Assembly: GCA_008921705.1 (NCBI GenBank)
Contig: VFFE01007081.1
Coordinates: 1,541,011 to 1,605,010, forward strand
Direction of reading: 5' to 3'
Length of the DNA: 64,000 nucleotides
From: Burhinus oedicnemus
Taxonomy: Eukaryota > Chordata > Aves > Charadriiformes > Burhinidae
The notes under the pieces were generated by a model. It saw only the letters and a program-made list of their open reading frames with translations, had not been told where the DNA came from and did no database searches. The position numbers and the translations under genes were made by a program. Positions within the stretch are counted from its first letter, which is position 1. The number at the start of each line of letters is the position of its first letter. Of this stretch, positions 12,846 to 25,840 are shown one piece after another.

Positions 12846-13004
12846 CTTGCCAACTACATAATGCTTTTTCAAGGCGTAAGGTGTTCCAAATTTCATCAAA
12901 ATCCACAGGGAGCTGCAGAGGACTGGAGTCAGGGATTTTCAGTAGCTTATATGTATTCTCAGCTCCTTTCAAAAACAAACTCACGGAAACTGTGGCTGTG
13001 TATC
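12846..13004 (-). CDS. Candidate internal coding exon, unknown gene
   Basis: On the minus strand a pyrimidine-rich tract (ttcctcaatattgctcctc) leads to an AG at 13006-13005. The segment then stays open for 159 bases and ends CAAG before a strong donor, gtaagg, at 12845. It starts and ends in phase 1, so skipping or including it keeps the frame. The peptide begins YTATVSVSLFLKGAENTYK, continues with LLKIPDSSPLQLPVDFDEIW and ends LRLEKALCSWQ. The frame stays open upstream as far as 13047. I do not recognise a family and see no cysteine-rich or transmembrane pattern. The call rests only on two good splice signals plus an open, protein-like frame. A chance pseudo-exon is the main alternative. Confidence 0.33.
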
Positions 13005-14337
13005 CTGGTAATTGAGGAGCAATATTGAGGAACAGTAGTTGGTACAATCACAATTCAGTTCAGTCCACCTTAGAATATTTACAGAGTGGCCTCAGCTTTA
13101 TACCTGACTTGGTTGTAATGATGTTAATTTTCACAGCGGTAAGTCATGTCTTGAAGCACTTGACTATTCGAGTGTTCACCTGTTGCTTAAGTGTCTTCTT
13201 GTTTTGTTTGTGTTAAATACCCTCCTTTCCTGGCTCCTTATTTTGTGTTAAAAATCACGAGGATTTTAAAGGAAAAGAAACCATAAAACCTCTTTTTTTT
13301 AAACTGAAAAGTACACTAAGAACATGGGCTCTGATTAATTTAGACATAATGTCAAAGGCCATATGTTAGTGCTATCAGTACTGCATTACACTAGAGCTTA
13401 AAATGCTTAATGGAAGTTGTTAAACTTTCTTTTTCTACCATTATTTAATATTGGCAAAAGATTTTTGCTGATCCATACCGCTTTAAGATTAATTGTTCAA
13501 ATTAGCAGTGTAGTTTGCATAGTTGAAACTAAGCATAAGTGTATGAAAGATCTTTTACCACAAAAGTCACCAAAGATATAAAAAACGTTTTTATAGCAGA
13601 AATCCTCTCATTGAAAAATGCTTGCCCCTTTTGTGTTTCCCCCCATTTTCTGAGTTAACAAATGCTAAAAAAGGTTTGGGTGTCTATTATCTATGTTTAA
13701 CATTCCATTATATCTTAATGGTCATCACATGACTTGGTTAAGTAACAATAATACTGTGACACACACTAAATCTATTAAATTAAAAGTTCAAGTGTAAAGC
13801 TATGGTGAACTAGAACAGTAGAAGACTTGCAGACATTCCTCTGGTTTCTGTTACATCTTTAATAAATTCAGTTAAGAACAAAACATCTGAAATGAGAATC
13901 TAAAATATCTAATAAGAAACTATAGGTAGATTATGAGTAGTCTGCATTACTTGGAAATTGAAAGAAATAGTACAGAGATTAAAAAGTCCCATAATGAGTA
14001 GGACAACTGAAGACAAAGAAAACATAAGAGCAATTTGAAAAAATTAAAGAGTTGGACAAAAAGTGCTAAATGTTTTACAGGCATGTTGGATATTCAAATC
14101 TAAGAGAAATTATAGTCTTTTTTGTAAATCTATTACCTATGAACATCTGAAGTTTTTCAGTAAATAGCTTTACAAATTAGATAGCAATAGTATATGTTGT
14201 ATAGAACAATAGGATTAACAAACTTTGGAATCCATAATGAGATCAGGAAGAAGTGAAAATTTGGAAATGGAGAGCAACAAAACAAATTTCTGCTGTTCCC
14301 GTGTGAAATCCTAAGCCTGACACCTTGACCTGACTGC

Positions 14338-14459
14338 AGCAGAAATCAGTCTTCCTTTGTGGTGCCAAATTGGTCAAGGTGCCAAATTGACCCTCAGATT
14401 GTAGGAGCACACCTGGTTGGCCAACTTGTAGAGGTGAGAGCTGCAGAAATCGGTCCTCC
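14338..14459. repeat. Short degenerate direct duplications
   Basis: GCAGAAATCAGTCTTCC at 14338-14354 recurs as GCAGAAATCGGTCCTCC at 14443-14459. Between them GGTGCCAAATTG occurs at 14361-14372 and again at 14378-14389. This suggests a local tandem duplication that has decayed, or a fragment of an unrecognised repeat. Confidence 0.45.
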
Positions 14460-15227
14460 ACTCTGGAGTTACCCTATTTGTTCCCTGTGGGACATAGCTG
14501 AAGCCATCTTCTGCTGATGCCCAGCTGCCATGCTGATCTTAAAGGAGAGGTAACTAAATATAGTAGAACAGCAATTCACAAGCTAGTGGAAACCACATAA
14601 CTACATCAGAAACACTAAAGAATAACAGCTGCTGGTAGCAGGGCTACATATCTCTTGGTTTTGTTGGTTTTATGCTTAAGTAAATAATATTTAAATGGTA
14701 AGAAGTTTATAAAGATAGCATTAATAAAAATTCTTAGGTTTACCTAATCTGGAATAGACAGATATATCAGGAATTAAATTGTCCTATACAAGTTATCATT
14801 GTAATTCATTTTATCTGTAATTATTATTAAGTTAAGATATAATTCTTTTTCTTTAGTTATATGATTTTGAACTCAATTTTGCATTCTGACACAAGAAAAG
14901 AAAATCATAGGTTATACTTTTCTTTTAAATCTCTTAGCTTCTGATTTGTAATTCAAGAATATATTTACCTTACTCGTCTCTATGATATGTTAGAACTCTG
15001 GACTTTGGTTGATCTTCTTTTGCAATAGTTAGTATTATCAGAACTTAGCGAATGTCCTAGAAAAATTATACATGTGCCTGACAAGAACAGGTGGATAAAA
15101 GAAGCAGGCAGTGTATTCAGAGGATAATCGTTCAATAAAATTAATTGAACTAGGCAGAAGAGCTCCAGGTAACTCCTCCTTCTCCAAAACTGTTCAATTA
15201 TCCTAACAAAACTTCTGTGGCTGGAAT

Positions 15228-15738
15228 GTCAGTCAGATAGTGAGACCCTTGAGGCTTGCCTGATTGCAGGTGAAAGGAATTTTTTTTCCCCATTTGCTAC
15301 AAAATTAGTATAGGTGCAGGGTAGAAAGTAATTAACTATAATACAAACCCTAGCACCAGAGAAGAGTAATGCAAAATAATATTTGAGCAGAGTTTCAAGT
15401 TTGTGGGAGGACCAGACAAAAAAATAGAGGCTCTTCAGCTCACTGCAGCACAACACTGCATACCCACTTGGCAGAGCAGGGACTCAGTTCCTCCAAGCTG
15501 GAGAGGCAGGGCAATGTTGGGGAGGTCCCTTCTTTACCCAACTCCCATCCCGTCTTCAGAGCCCGTGGGAGCCTACAGTGTTTCTGCGTGTATTGGCATA
15601 TGGTGTGTGGGTCTCCTCAAGCAGCTTTGGTGTTTCATCTTGAACAGCTTCACTTCTTTACCACACGTGACAATTGGTGGCTGAGTATCATCTCTGATCT
15701 GCTCGGGATTTCAACAGACACGTAATTCACAGGTGAGG
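15228..15738 (+). other. Possible decayed LTR or leader relic
   Basis: A GC-richer block just upstream of the third CR1. It contains gtgtgggtctcctcaagcag at about 15604-15623, then caattggtggctgag at about 15671 and cgggatttcaacagac further on. In order this loosely resembles the end of a gammaretrovirus-like LTR and the start of a leader with a primer-binding-site-like motif. No paired LTR, gag frame or target duplication is visible. The resemblance is weak and could be accidental. Confidence 0.15.
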
Positions 15739-15839
15739 TCTCCAGTGGATTTAACAGGATGCTTCACTCTTTCTCATCCTGGAGCACATGGATGCTCAGC
15801 CTTGCTTTACAACTTTTCAGATTTCCTCTATCCAAATCA

Positions 15840-16240
15840 AGTTGGAGTTGTTCAACCTGAAGAAGAGAAGGCTCTGGGGAGACCTTATAGTGGTCTTCCA
15901 GTACTTAAAGGGGGCCTACAGGAAAGATGGGGAGGGACTCTTTATCAGGAAATGTAGTGATAGGATGAGGGGTAATGGTTTTAAACTGGAAGAGGGTAGA
16001 TTTAGATTAGATATTAGGAAGAAATTCTTTACTGTGAGCGTGGTGAGACACTGGAAGAGGTTGCCCAGGGAAGCTGTGAATGCTCCATCCCTGGAAGTGT
16101 TCAAGACCAGGTTGGATGGGGCTTTGAGCAATCTGGTCTAGTGGGAGGTGTCCCTCCCCATGGCAGGGGGTTTGGAACTAGATGATCTTGAAGGTCCTTT
16201 CCAACACTAACCGTTCTGTGATGCTATGATTCTATGATTC
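15840..16240 (+). mobile_element. CR1 LINE, short 3' fragment
   Basis: The last 400 bases of a CR1 in plus orientation: the end of ORF2 ([47 protein letters not shown], with the frame closing at 16139-16141), the 3' UTR (gatgatcttgaaggtccttt), and the octamer tail gatgctatgattctatgatt. Base by base it closely matches the matching part of the copy at 59461-60469, so the two belong to one subfamily. It is strongly 5'-truncated and cannot be active. The ORF2 remnant is included here and not listed apart. Confidence 0.92.
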
Positions 16241-19200
16241 TAAGTAAAGGATGAGACATTGCTTCCTAATTTTCAGTTCACTAGGTTTGTGATTTTTAAA
16301 AAAAAAATAAGTAAGGAAAGAAAAATCTTCCCTGCTAAAACTATTGTCTGTGAAGAACAGATTTGGATGTTTCCTAGAGAATGAGGAAATATGAAGCAAT
16401 ATCCTTTGATAGGTCACATCTGCAGAAGTTAACAAGAGGAGATGCATATGATGTAGTGAGCTTCTGTCATTCAGCATTTCATTTGTGATTGGTAATGCTG
16501 TAGTCAGCCCTTCTGCAGTCAAGGACTTAATTTAAAACCTTCATATTAACTTACATTATTAATACTTCAAAAGTTAACTAGCCAAAAAAAATAGTGCTGA
16601 TAAAAGGTTTTTTTCTGAGTTACATTATAAAAGCATTGAATCTTTCTGTTTTGTAAGAAATGGGTGCTAGTATTTTAATTACTATGAAACTTTGGCTTCT
16701 CCTGAGAGAAGCAGGGCTATGGAGTTAGCAAATAAGGAGGAGAGGTAACACTGCAGCCTAATTTTAGGATTCTTTTTCATTCCATTTTCATAGATATAAA
16801 TTACTCATTATAGAAAAAAAAAAAACCACAATCCCAAAAAATGAAAACACCTTTAGTAGCTCCAGAAAGGTTCAAGCTATTAAAAAAACCCTCTTTCTAT
16901 GGTCCTTCAGTTTTTGACAGACACAGCTTTTAACAATCTTTCCCTCACTGTCAGAATCATTTCTGTGAAGGCCACAGCTAGACAAGTATTGCCGCCACAG
17001 CTGTGATCAGCGGATTCTGCTGCCACAGCTATTGTGTAAGAAAGACTCTTCTTCAAAGAGAAAAGCAGCTTTTTTGATGAAGAACTTTATACCTTGAGTT
17101 CTTAGTGTGACACACGAAGTCCCAGTTGCCTATGGAGAGATTGAGATGGCAACTCTCAAGAAGAGTTTAAATTCCCATCTGGTCCAGAAAAAGAAGTAAT
17201 AAACTTCATACTCACCTGCCTGCCTGTACACCAAGGTTGCCATTCAGCCTGGAGATGAGGGGTTGCTAGGGATATGTTTATATTTTGAAAGGATATGGCG
17301 TCCTTTACAGGCAGATTTTTCTCTGCCTGGTGACCATCTAATATATCTCTGTATTTCTAAAGACCATGGGCTACACAATAATGTTTTTCTTGATCTTGAG
17401 GAAAAGCCCTGCTGACAGCTGTTCCTTTGTATTTTCTTCTGTTGTAATTCCCAGAAGTTAGCACCTCTAGCATTAGCAACTACTTTGAAGTGTTTCTTCC
17501 AATGTAACTCACTTCTGAGGGTTGAATATATCTGAAATATATAAACCTTCAAGGTTTTACACCTTGTTTTATCACCTCGGGTACAGCAAGTCCAGGGGCA
17601 ATCTCTTTAGTAAGTATAAAAGAGTTTTTAGTACATGTGAAATTTGCTGGGTTAAGAGAACCAAAACCAGAAAATACAAAATAAGGAAGTTTTGTTGACA
17701 GCTCAGACTGGGCTATGGAAGGATTAAATCTTGCAGGGAAGGAAAGCTAATATTAAGACAAAGTGCTAATATCTATAATCGTTGTGATGAGTGTAGGGTG
17801 AAGTACAGAGCTAGCTGAACAGCTCGTAAAAATACGCTGCTGTTACTAAGACTGAAGGACAGGCCAAATCTTACCTTTGCCCGCAGAGTAAAGATCTCTA
17901 GCTATGGCCTTGTACTCCATCAAAGGAGTCCTAGCAAATGAGTGCAATGCAGCATGCACATACTGTTTTTCTGAACTGAAGCCGCAAAGCTGTAACTGGC
18001 ATTGCTGTTGATTTTATTGAAGGTGTTAGCTAACTTGACGGTTTGACCTTTCTCTTCTGATGACAAACACTTGGGAATACGCACTAGAAGTTAGCTTGAC
18101 TTGACTTTTTGTGCTTTATTTGGTGCTATTGCTGCTGCCTTTTGGCTTTTGTAGGGAAATTGCCCTTTTCTTGCATTCTCAGCTCTAGCTGTAAAGCAGA
18201 CTGCAATGAACAAACTTCTGCCCTGAAAACCTAATGTATAAGATCTGCTTGCCAGCAGTTTGCTGGCTGCTATTAAGCACAAAATTGGTGTCTTAGGGTA
18301 TGCTCAAGTTTTTACCTTAGCTTTATAAATATTCATTATCTTACATATTCACTAATTGCTCTAGAGCAAGAGAAAATCTTAATCAATAATACAGCATCCT
18401 TGAGAACATTTTACAACTTAGGAGTTCATTTAAGTCCCAGCTTATATTGATAATGTTGGTTGTTACATGCTAATTAGTTTGGATTTTTTTTAATCAGGAG
18501 TAGCACTGGAAACGCAAGCTATGAACTGGCATTGAGCAGAAATTTCCCGAGCAGAGGTCAAGTAAGAGCTCCTGTATAGAAGAAGCAGGATGTAGTTACT
18601 TGCTGTTTGAGTTTCCTCTATGAAATCAATTGACAAGGAAATTAACTCCTTTTCCTAATATAGGTTAACCAACGGTATGTGTAATGCTCAGGAATTTCTT
18701 CTGATTAGTGATTTCACCATTTTAAGGCACCATGATTATAAATTGATGGGTTTTTTGAAGGTTAAGGATTTTAAAGCACACAGATTTATTCATGCAGACT
18801 ATCAATTACTTTGATATCTCTTGAATTAGCATTGAAGTTAAGGGTCTTTGAACTGAAAGGATTTCATTAATTGCAGGAAAAAGATATGGAGTCCATAATT
18901 CCTTTGGATGTAACTGTCATGAATCTTGAAATGTGGCAGGAAGAGTCATTAGCAGAGTGCCATTCACATTGGCTCATCAGAAAGGGAGTTTGATGTGATT
19001 GCCTCAAGCAGAGTACAGAAGGTCAGCACGGGCCAATACCCTTAGCTAACAGAAATGTAGAAAGTTCAGAGCTGCATGACAGCTAGCTCCAGTAATCCTG
19101 ACTCCTCTGTCTAGATGAGTTGTTTCTCTGGGAGAAACCTATTGTCAACTGCTCAAGGCTCTTGCCATTTAAATTCTTAAAGGGATTTTATTTTTTATTA

Positions 19201-19491
19201 GGTGACATTTCTATAATATTCTACATGACTTAACATTATTTTTAGGGGTAGTAGTAAGGTTCAATTAGAGATTAAGGATCAAGACGGTGACCTACTCCCT
19301 ATTTCTACATGTTTCACTTCCAATTTTTCTCTGTTTCACGTTCTACTATAGCTCTTGTGTAATTTCACATGCTATTAAATGCAAAAAGAAAATCTTGAAT
19401 CTTTGCAGACTGAACAGATAAGTGACAGGTCAGGAAGGGACATTTCTCCACTTCATTTAGCAGTGCTTGGGCACAAAAAAGATGGATGTGT

Positions 19492-19508
19492 GAGAGAGAG
19501 AGAGAGAG
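19492..19508. repeat. (GA)n microsatellite
   Basis: An uninterrupted run of GA dinucleotides, about eight to nine units, flanked by TGT and CGC. Short and probably polymorphic. Confidence 0.9.
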
Positions 19509-20412
19509 CGCACCAATCACCAATTCCCAGTTCTTTTGTGCTTTAGCTTATTCTACACTTGAATGACTGGAGGCATTTACCCTTCTCCCCCCTGCACCAC
19601 TAACATGGATGGGCACAATTCTGAGAGCCAATGAAGAGGTGCAGGCTGGCAGAGCCACCAGAGGGAATGAAACATCAGACGTGTCCAGAGGGTCTTTGTC
19701 CAATATAAGAAACCTAAAATTAATATTAGTAGGAAGGAGAATATTCCTCTAACTTTAGCTATTCATCTCATCCAGCATCAAAAATACGAGATCTGGAGCT
19801 GTTTCAGCTCCTTAACTAGACTTCACTTACAAAAGTTTAAATCTTAACCAGTTCTGTAGTGGACAATGAATACTTTACTCTTAATATGGCTGTTGAAATG
19901 ATATGTATGATTTCATGACTCCGGGTTGACTCTCAGAGATCATTACAAGGGGTATCTGCCTTAGCCTTCCCTGCTTCTTAATCCTTCTACCACCCCATTG
20001 TCCCATGTTAATGTTAAATATTCCCCCAAATTAGATGCTGAGGTATCAGATTGACCCAAGTGGCCTGGCTTTCTGTCTGACACAGATTGTGCGTGACTTC
20101 ATGCCTACAGAGAAGTAAAGGGAGGAGATTAACTTTTCTGTATCTCAGTTGTTTCTGTTGAACAGAACAGGTACAGTTTCTTCACATGACAGTGGTCTCA
20201 GCCTCTACAAGAAGGTTATTTGAGACTGGGATTGACTAAACAAACCACTTGATTCATAAATCTTTCAAATTACTAAATTGATAAATGTGGAAGGACAGGA
20301 GAAACGATGAGAAAGGCCTGAATCTCACTGATTGGCAGCAAAAATTGGTCTCATGTAAAGATTACAGTGCAGAACAAGGTTAATTTTTTTGCTTGGGGGG
20401 GGAGAGGCTTTC

Positions 20413-20451
20413 TGTGGTGGTTTTTACTGTGGTTTTTACTGTGGTCGTTAC
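20413..20451. repeat. 12-bp tandem repeat, three copies
   Basis: Units related to TGTGGTTTTTAC at 20413-20427 (with a GGT insertion), 20428-20439 and 20440-20451 (TGTGGTCGTTAC). A local slippage product. Confidence 0.7.
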
Positions 20452-23400
20452 TTATCTTTTTATACAACTGCCTTTTAGGAAGTGTGTGAGATGCCCTCGG
20501 TTCTGGTTGCATGAAAGTTCATGCTTAGCCTCTGGGGCTGTGAAAAGGTTCAGTTGATAGTTAAAATAAAAGGTAGGTCACTTACTGCTAGTCGTATTTT
20601 AAATCTGGTGATACTTTTGGGGAACTACTTTCCATGCCATTACAAGCAAAGGCACTTTTCTCCCTTTTAATTGGCATTTCAGGTTGTAGCTATATTTTCT
20701 GTCATAGTCAAGTTGAGCTTTTATGTCACCTGTCACAGCGACAAAGTGTTAACGATTTCATTCAAGCAGTCGGTCAGTGAAATTAAAATCTCACACCATC
20801 TATATAGTTTATCTGTCTTGTCCTACTGTCTTTCAATAATACTTTTGATCTCTAATGGTCAATGACTCTTAAACCTTGACTAAAGTTTAAGTCCAAAGGG
20901 TTATTTGGAGGTTTTCTTCTTTATTATTTAATTAATTTATTAGGCATGTGCCCCATCACAGTATCTGCTTTACTTCAGTCAGATTCATAAGTTTTGGTGC
21001 CGTGTGTACTCTCATATTCAAGCCTGCCATGCAAGTTCCAGCCCTGCTAGTCACCTCTAAATCAACAGAGTCAGAAATGTTAGAGCCTGGAAAAAAAATG
21101 AAGTCACAAATATTTTTATTTAAAGTAACAGCTTCCCAGCTCTTCCATGTACCTCCTGTTTCGTTCTCCCCTGGCATATGAACTACATTATTCTGACTCA
21201 GCTGTAAGTACGTGCAGTTTTCCTGGTAGTAAATGCCACAGTTTAAAAAAGTGGTAATTGTTGGCACTACTGCCAAACAATGGAGCTCCATTATTTCTCA
21301 GTCTTTTGTATCCAGACTCAGACACATGCAGTATCTGGAAATACTGCTATGGTGTACGAGTTATTTACCACTTATGAGATGCTTTTTCTGGCAAAATACA
21401 GTCCTTTTAAAAAACAAATTTCGTAACTGGTGATGGTGACCTAGCCAATGGTGATACAGCTTTTTCATATAGCTTCATCGCAGTCCAGTAAGCAATACGC
21501 AATAGCCCCATTTTGTGGGGCCCAGAGATGATAGTATCATCATGAGGGAAGAAAGCAGCATGAATGGCAAGTTGGAGGGTTTATGTATAACTGTGTCTGT
21601 GTGTGCATATATATGTATAAAGAGTAGACAAATCAGATAAGACCAATAAATGGTTTAATGTGGTCTGATTTTCTAGTTATCCCAGAAATCCATTGAGCAA
21701 CCTTTTTTCAGATGTAGATTAAATCTAAACATAAATCCAAAGCAAGTTGCGTATCCATTTATTCTGCACAAGGGAAGAAAATGCATAAATAAGCTTAGAA
21801 TCAGCTTAGAATTTTTTTAATGTTCACTTTATTACACATGCCCCCGGTAGTTATTTAATTTTAAATGGTTTGAGTTTTGAATCATAGATTTTGAGCACAT
21901 ATCTCTTCAAAGAGATTATCAGTGCTGCTGCATTCCAAAATAAACCGTGATATAAATAAAGCAAAGTAAAAATGTTTCAGTAACAAAATTTAAATGTACT
22001 TAATGTTGTAGTTCACAAGTCTCAGATAATTTTAAACACCGTTCTTTTACTTTCTAGATATTTTCTTCAGTTATTCATATTTTAAAATGTAATACATAAG
22101 TAGAATATAAACTATAAATGTAAATACATACAATGCATTTAATAAAAATATAATAAAATATTGCATACACTATATACATATTTTCACTTACTGTAAGCTG
22201 ATTCAAATAACTGCATGTCAAATTCAAATAAAAGTCCCAATATTCAGACCAGGTCACCTACTAATATGAGGTCTACCTTGATCCAGGCCTGTATAATTTG
22301 GTCTAAAATGGGGTTAGGAGGAAACAGCTTTGGTGTTAGTCTAAGTTTATATGAAAACACATCCAACTGAGGTGATGCTGTAGATGGAAATATTTCAATA
22401 CAGAAACTATCATAGGGTACCTAAGTAATGTTTGCTTGTATTTTTTTTTTTTTAATTTAGCATTGAAGGACAAAAATCAGTCAGGACTTTCTTTAAAATA
22501 CATATTGCAAAACAAAAAAGAGAGAGACATGCAGAGAAACAGAGACATTAAACATACTGGGACGTTAAACATTTTTCTAGCACAACCTCTTAATCAAGGT
22601 AATACATTGACTTGTCCTAGGGTGGCCCTCCACCTTTGCCTCATGTTTCTTCAAGTACCCTCATTAGGACTTAGAGAACTTGTATCATTCCTAAGAAAAG
22701 CCTTATTGGTGAAGAAAGAAATTAGCATGGAAGCACTCAAAATAGTTAGAAATGTCACTGCCTGACATTAATTTTAAAGTAAAGATCCCAGCCACATTGA
22801 TTTTTTTCAGATGTTTCAACATTTTCAAAGCCACAAAATGATCTCTCTCAGACTATCAAAGGCTGCTTTAAGATTATGTGAGCTCTTTGTAAGAAGAGTC
22901 CTTGAGAATTGGCTGCCATTTTTTATCCAAATGTGTAGCTTTCATATTGATTGAATCAAAATTTTCATGAGATGAAATCTCCTTGTAGCATCTTTCTCTT
23001 TTATACCTCTGGGTAAAGCTATGCTCCCAAGATCTCAATTAAATCAGCATTGACCTTGCAACTCCCAGTAGAAAACATAAGAGTTTGTCTTGTCACTTGT
23101 TTCCCCTGCTCTTTTCAAGAAGTTGTTGTGCCCTCCAGAACTGTAGGAGCAAACCTTCAAAATATATCCAAAACACACCGTGGAAGTACTTCAAATGCAA
23201 TCTATATTAAAGGTAACCAATTACACAACTCAATGTGCTCCTTCTGGAAAAAGTTAAAGTAATACAGAAGTCCATCAAAATTAATTCTTCAGTCCTCATT
23301 TGCACCATTTGCTAACCTCAAGTCTCCCTAAATTTCTGTCTAGGAAAGTGCTGCGCCATGTGCCAAGCTCAACTTGGTAGTGGGGATCATTGGGAAAGGG

Positions 23401-25356
23401 CAGAAGCAGAACAGATAGAGCAGGGTGTTACCATAAGTAGGTTTAAGCTGCCAGTTGGGGAAGCGGGTGTGCATTTTATCACTGGGCTCAGCCAAACTGA
23501 ATGGCACACGGGTCAGCCACTTCGTCTTGTAACAACTAGTTGGTACAGAGGACAAGCTGTATAGGAGATACATAAGGACTGGGACCTTGAAAAAAGTGAA
23601 CCCTGCAAAACTGATTTTTTTCCTTCCGCTCCACAGAACGGCTTGGGCGCACATGTAGCTTATACAAAACACAGAATATAGACCTACAGTGAACCTAATG
23701 CCTCCTGAATTCTAAAGATGGAGGGATATTTTTATAGGAATGTAGACTTTCCTAAACAGGGAATGGATAATACAGAGACAGAATTGATTTGAAGGCACTG
23801 TATTTTCTGTGTTATTCACTACATTTTATTGAGCATTAACTCAAAGAGAAATTGCAGTGTATTTTGCATTGTGATTATTCTGAATTTTAAAAATAGATTT
23901 CTCCAGTAGTTTTAACAGCCTGTAATATTTTTTCATATGTGTAGAATATGGTACAGGTGCTTTATTTTTCTTCTCTTCCATTATTCATACAGGAATTTTG
24001 AAAATCCTTTGTTATGTATTGGAAGTTATGCCATGCTCTATTCCATGAGTACAACAAACCAAACCCTAAAGACCATTCTGTTAGTTTTTCTAACATTTAT
24101 GCATTTTAACTATTGTCCAACTTTCAGAGGCATCTGTTCTAAGAAGCAAATTTGTAAGGTTAAGTAATTCAGAGGCTTGTTAAACCCCTAGTCAGGAAGA
24201 CTGTCTGTTTTAAATTTCACTCTGGTTTGGATTTTTTCTATGTTTTACTTTTGGATTTGGATGAGTACTAAAATTATGTTTGTTATGGATTTGGGGAATT
24301 TGCTAGCCTTCCCTGCTATGGGTTCTTCAGTAAAACCTGTTTCTTCATGTGCTCTCCCCAAAACTACAGAAGTCAGCTCCAAATTAATTTGTCCCTTTCT
24401 GTTTATGAACTAAGTAAGATGTTCTGACTGGCTGTTTTTCATCTTTGTTGTGGACATTTGGTGTATATAAGAGTGCAGGGGTTTTTGGTCAGCATTGTCT
24501 GTTATAATCATGTGTATTACAGTAGTTTGAGGGTTCAAAGACAGAAAGACCTAATAAATTCTCTTCCCTATGTACTCCAAGCACTTACTTGTCTCCAGTC
24601 AGACTGGAATACGTATGTTGACTGTAATTTCTTCTGTAGATGCTAAACGGAGACAAGCAGTGTACATTTGTTTTTCATTTTATTGGAAATTTTGAGAGAG
24701 AACTGTGGCCTGGTAAAAGCAGGACAAAAAGAAACCAGAAGTATAATTGGGCTTAGAGTCTGAAAATCTGGGATTTGAAAGTTGTCCAGTCATAGCCTGA
24801 TCTGCTGTGCTTAACAGAAATAGGTCACATATTTCGGGGGAAGAAATATATAAGTGGCAAGCATTTTTGCCAGTTTGGATCAGTTTATTCAGGTGTCATT
24901 AGCTGGTACAAAAGGACGTAGGATACAGGATACATATAAAGTATAAAGCAATTACTGTCTAACTAGCACACAGAAGATAGGTAGGATTTAATGAGCTATT
25001 AGCTAAGCATCAGTCCATAAACATTAGCATTAGCTGTTAGGCTAAGCATGCGGCACCTCCGGCCAGCATGAGCCCGGTAGGGCAGGGTCAGCCTCTGCAG
25101 CCCCTGGCACTGGCTCTGCAGTGCTGCTGAGCTGCCGTCTGCCACCAGCTCTGTCATCACTGCTGTCACTGGCAGCTCAGACCTGTGACCCAATGACTCC
25201 CAACTCGCCTGACCAGCATCCGTGGCTTTTTCCTTTAGGATTTTATACCTTTCCACGTTGATGCACCTTTCCCTCTTGAAAGTTGGCTTACTTTTCTCTC
25301 TTGAATCCTTGAGCTACTAACAAGCCCCATCTCGACAACTGTACCCCATTTGTAAT

Positions 25357-25482
25357 CCTCCTTTCCTTTCCTTTCCTTTCCTTTCCTTTCCTTTCCTTTC
25401 CTTTCCTTTCCTTTCCTTTCCTTTCCTTTCCTTTCCTTTCCTTTCCTTTCCTTTCCTTTCCTTTCCTTTCCTTTCCTTTCCT
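25357..25482. repeat. (CTTTC)n pentanucleotide satellite, about 24 units
   Basis: A perfect CTTTC array of about 120 bases, purely pyrimidine on the plus strand and purine (GAAAG) on the minus strand. It is a mirror-symmetric homopurine-homopyrimidine tract, a class known to form triplex (H-DNA) and to change length. The Lys/Glu-rich frame across it on the minus strand is an artefact of the repeat. Confidence 0.97.
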
Positions 25483-25546
25483 TCTCCTCCTTTTCCTTCT
25501 CCTCCTTTTCCTTCTCCTCCTTTTCCTTCTCCTCCTTTTCCTTCTC
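25483..25546. repeat. 15-bp pyrimidine minisatellite
   Basis: Directly after the pentamer array the pattern changes to repeats of CTTCTCCTCCTTTTC, about four copies, still purely pyrimidine. The unit looks like a derivative of the CTTTC array carrying CTCC insertions. Confidence 0.93.
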
Positions 25547-25840
25547 TTTCATACAGCTCTTTCTCCCAGCTTAGTAATTTTTTCAGAAACCAGAGGCACA
25601 GTTACACAGCTGGGCTGGATCAGAGCGGGGCCTCCAGTCCTGGAAACACAGACAGCCAGGGCTCTAGGAGGTGGAGGGGGAGCATATAAAGCATTGCTGT
25701 CTGTTTCTACTATAGCCTGGTTTTTTTACCATTAATATTTAGCTTTAGCAACTTTTGGCAACTAAACAATTCTGAACATTTTGTTTGTGGAAGCATAGCA
25801 TTTCATCCTGCTTTCCTCCTTACATCAATATAGGCAGTTG

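Larger units (their letters stand above)
10864..15839. other. Mostly AT-rich non-coding stretch
   Basis: Apart from the candidate exon at 12846-13004, the short duplications at 14338-14459 and an LTR-like patch at 15228-15738 (each listed separately), I see no gene or known repeat. ORFs are short and unsupported. Confidence 0.5.
16241..25356. other. AT-rich non-coding stretch
   Basis: About 9 kb with no recognisable gene. Only short simple repeats stand out (19492-19508, 20413-20451, listed separately), plus a TGTGTGTGCATATATATGTATA alternating tract at 21598-21619. Open frames up to about 111 codons occur (for example minus strand 20956-21291) without convincing splice sites or family resemblance. 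From about 25030 to 25320, just before the pyrimidine satellite, the DNA becomes clearly GC-richer. Confidence 0.5.

Noticed and set aside
20956..21291. 111-codon minus-strand frame with several N-glycosylation-like motifs
   Set aside because: No good splice sites, no signal peptide and no recognisable family; such motifs arise often by chance.
25235..25552. 105-codon Lys/Glu-rich frame on the minus strand
   Set aside because: It is the translation of the (CTTTC)n and 15-bp pyrimidine satellites; purine-only DNA has few stops.
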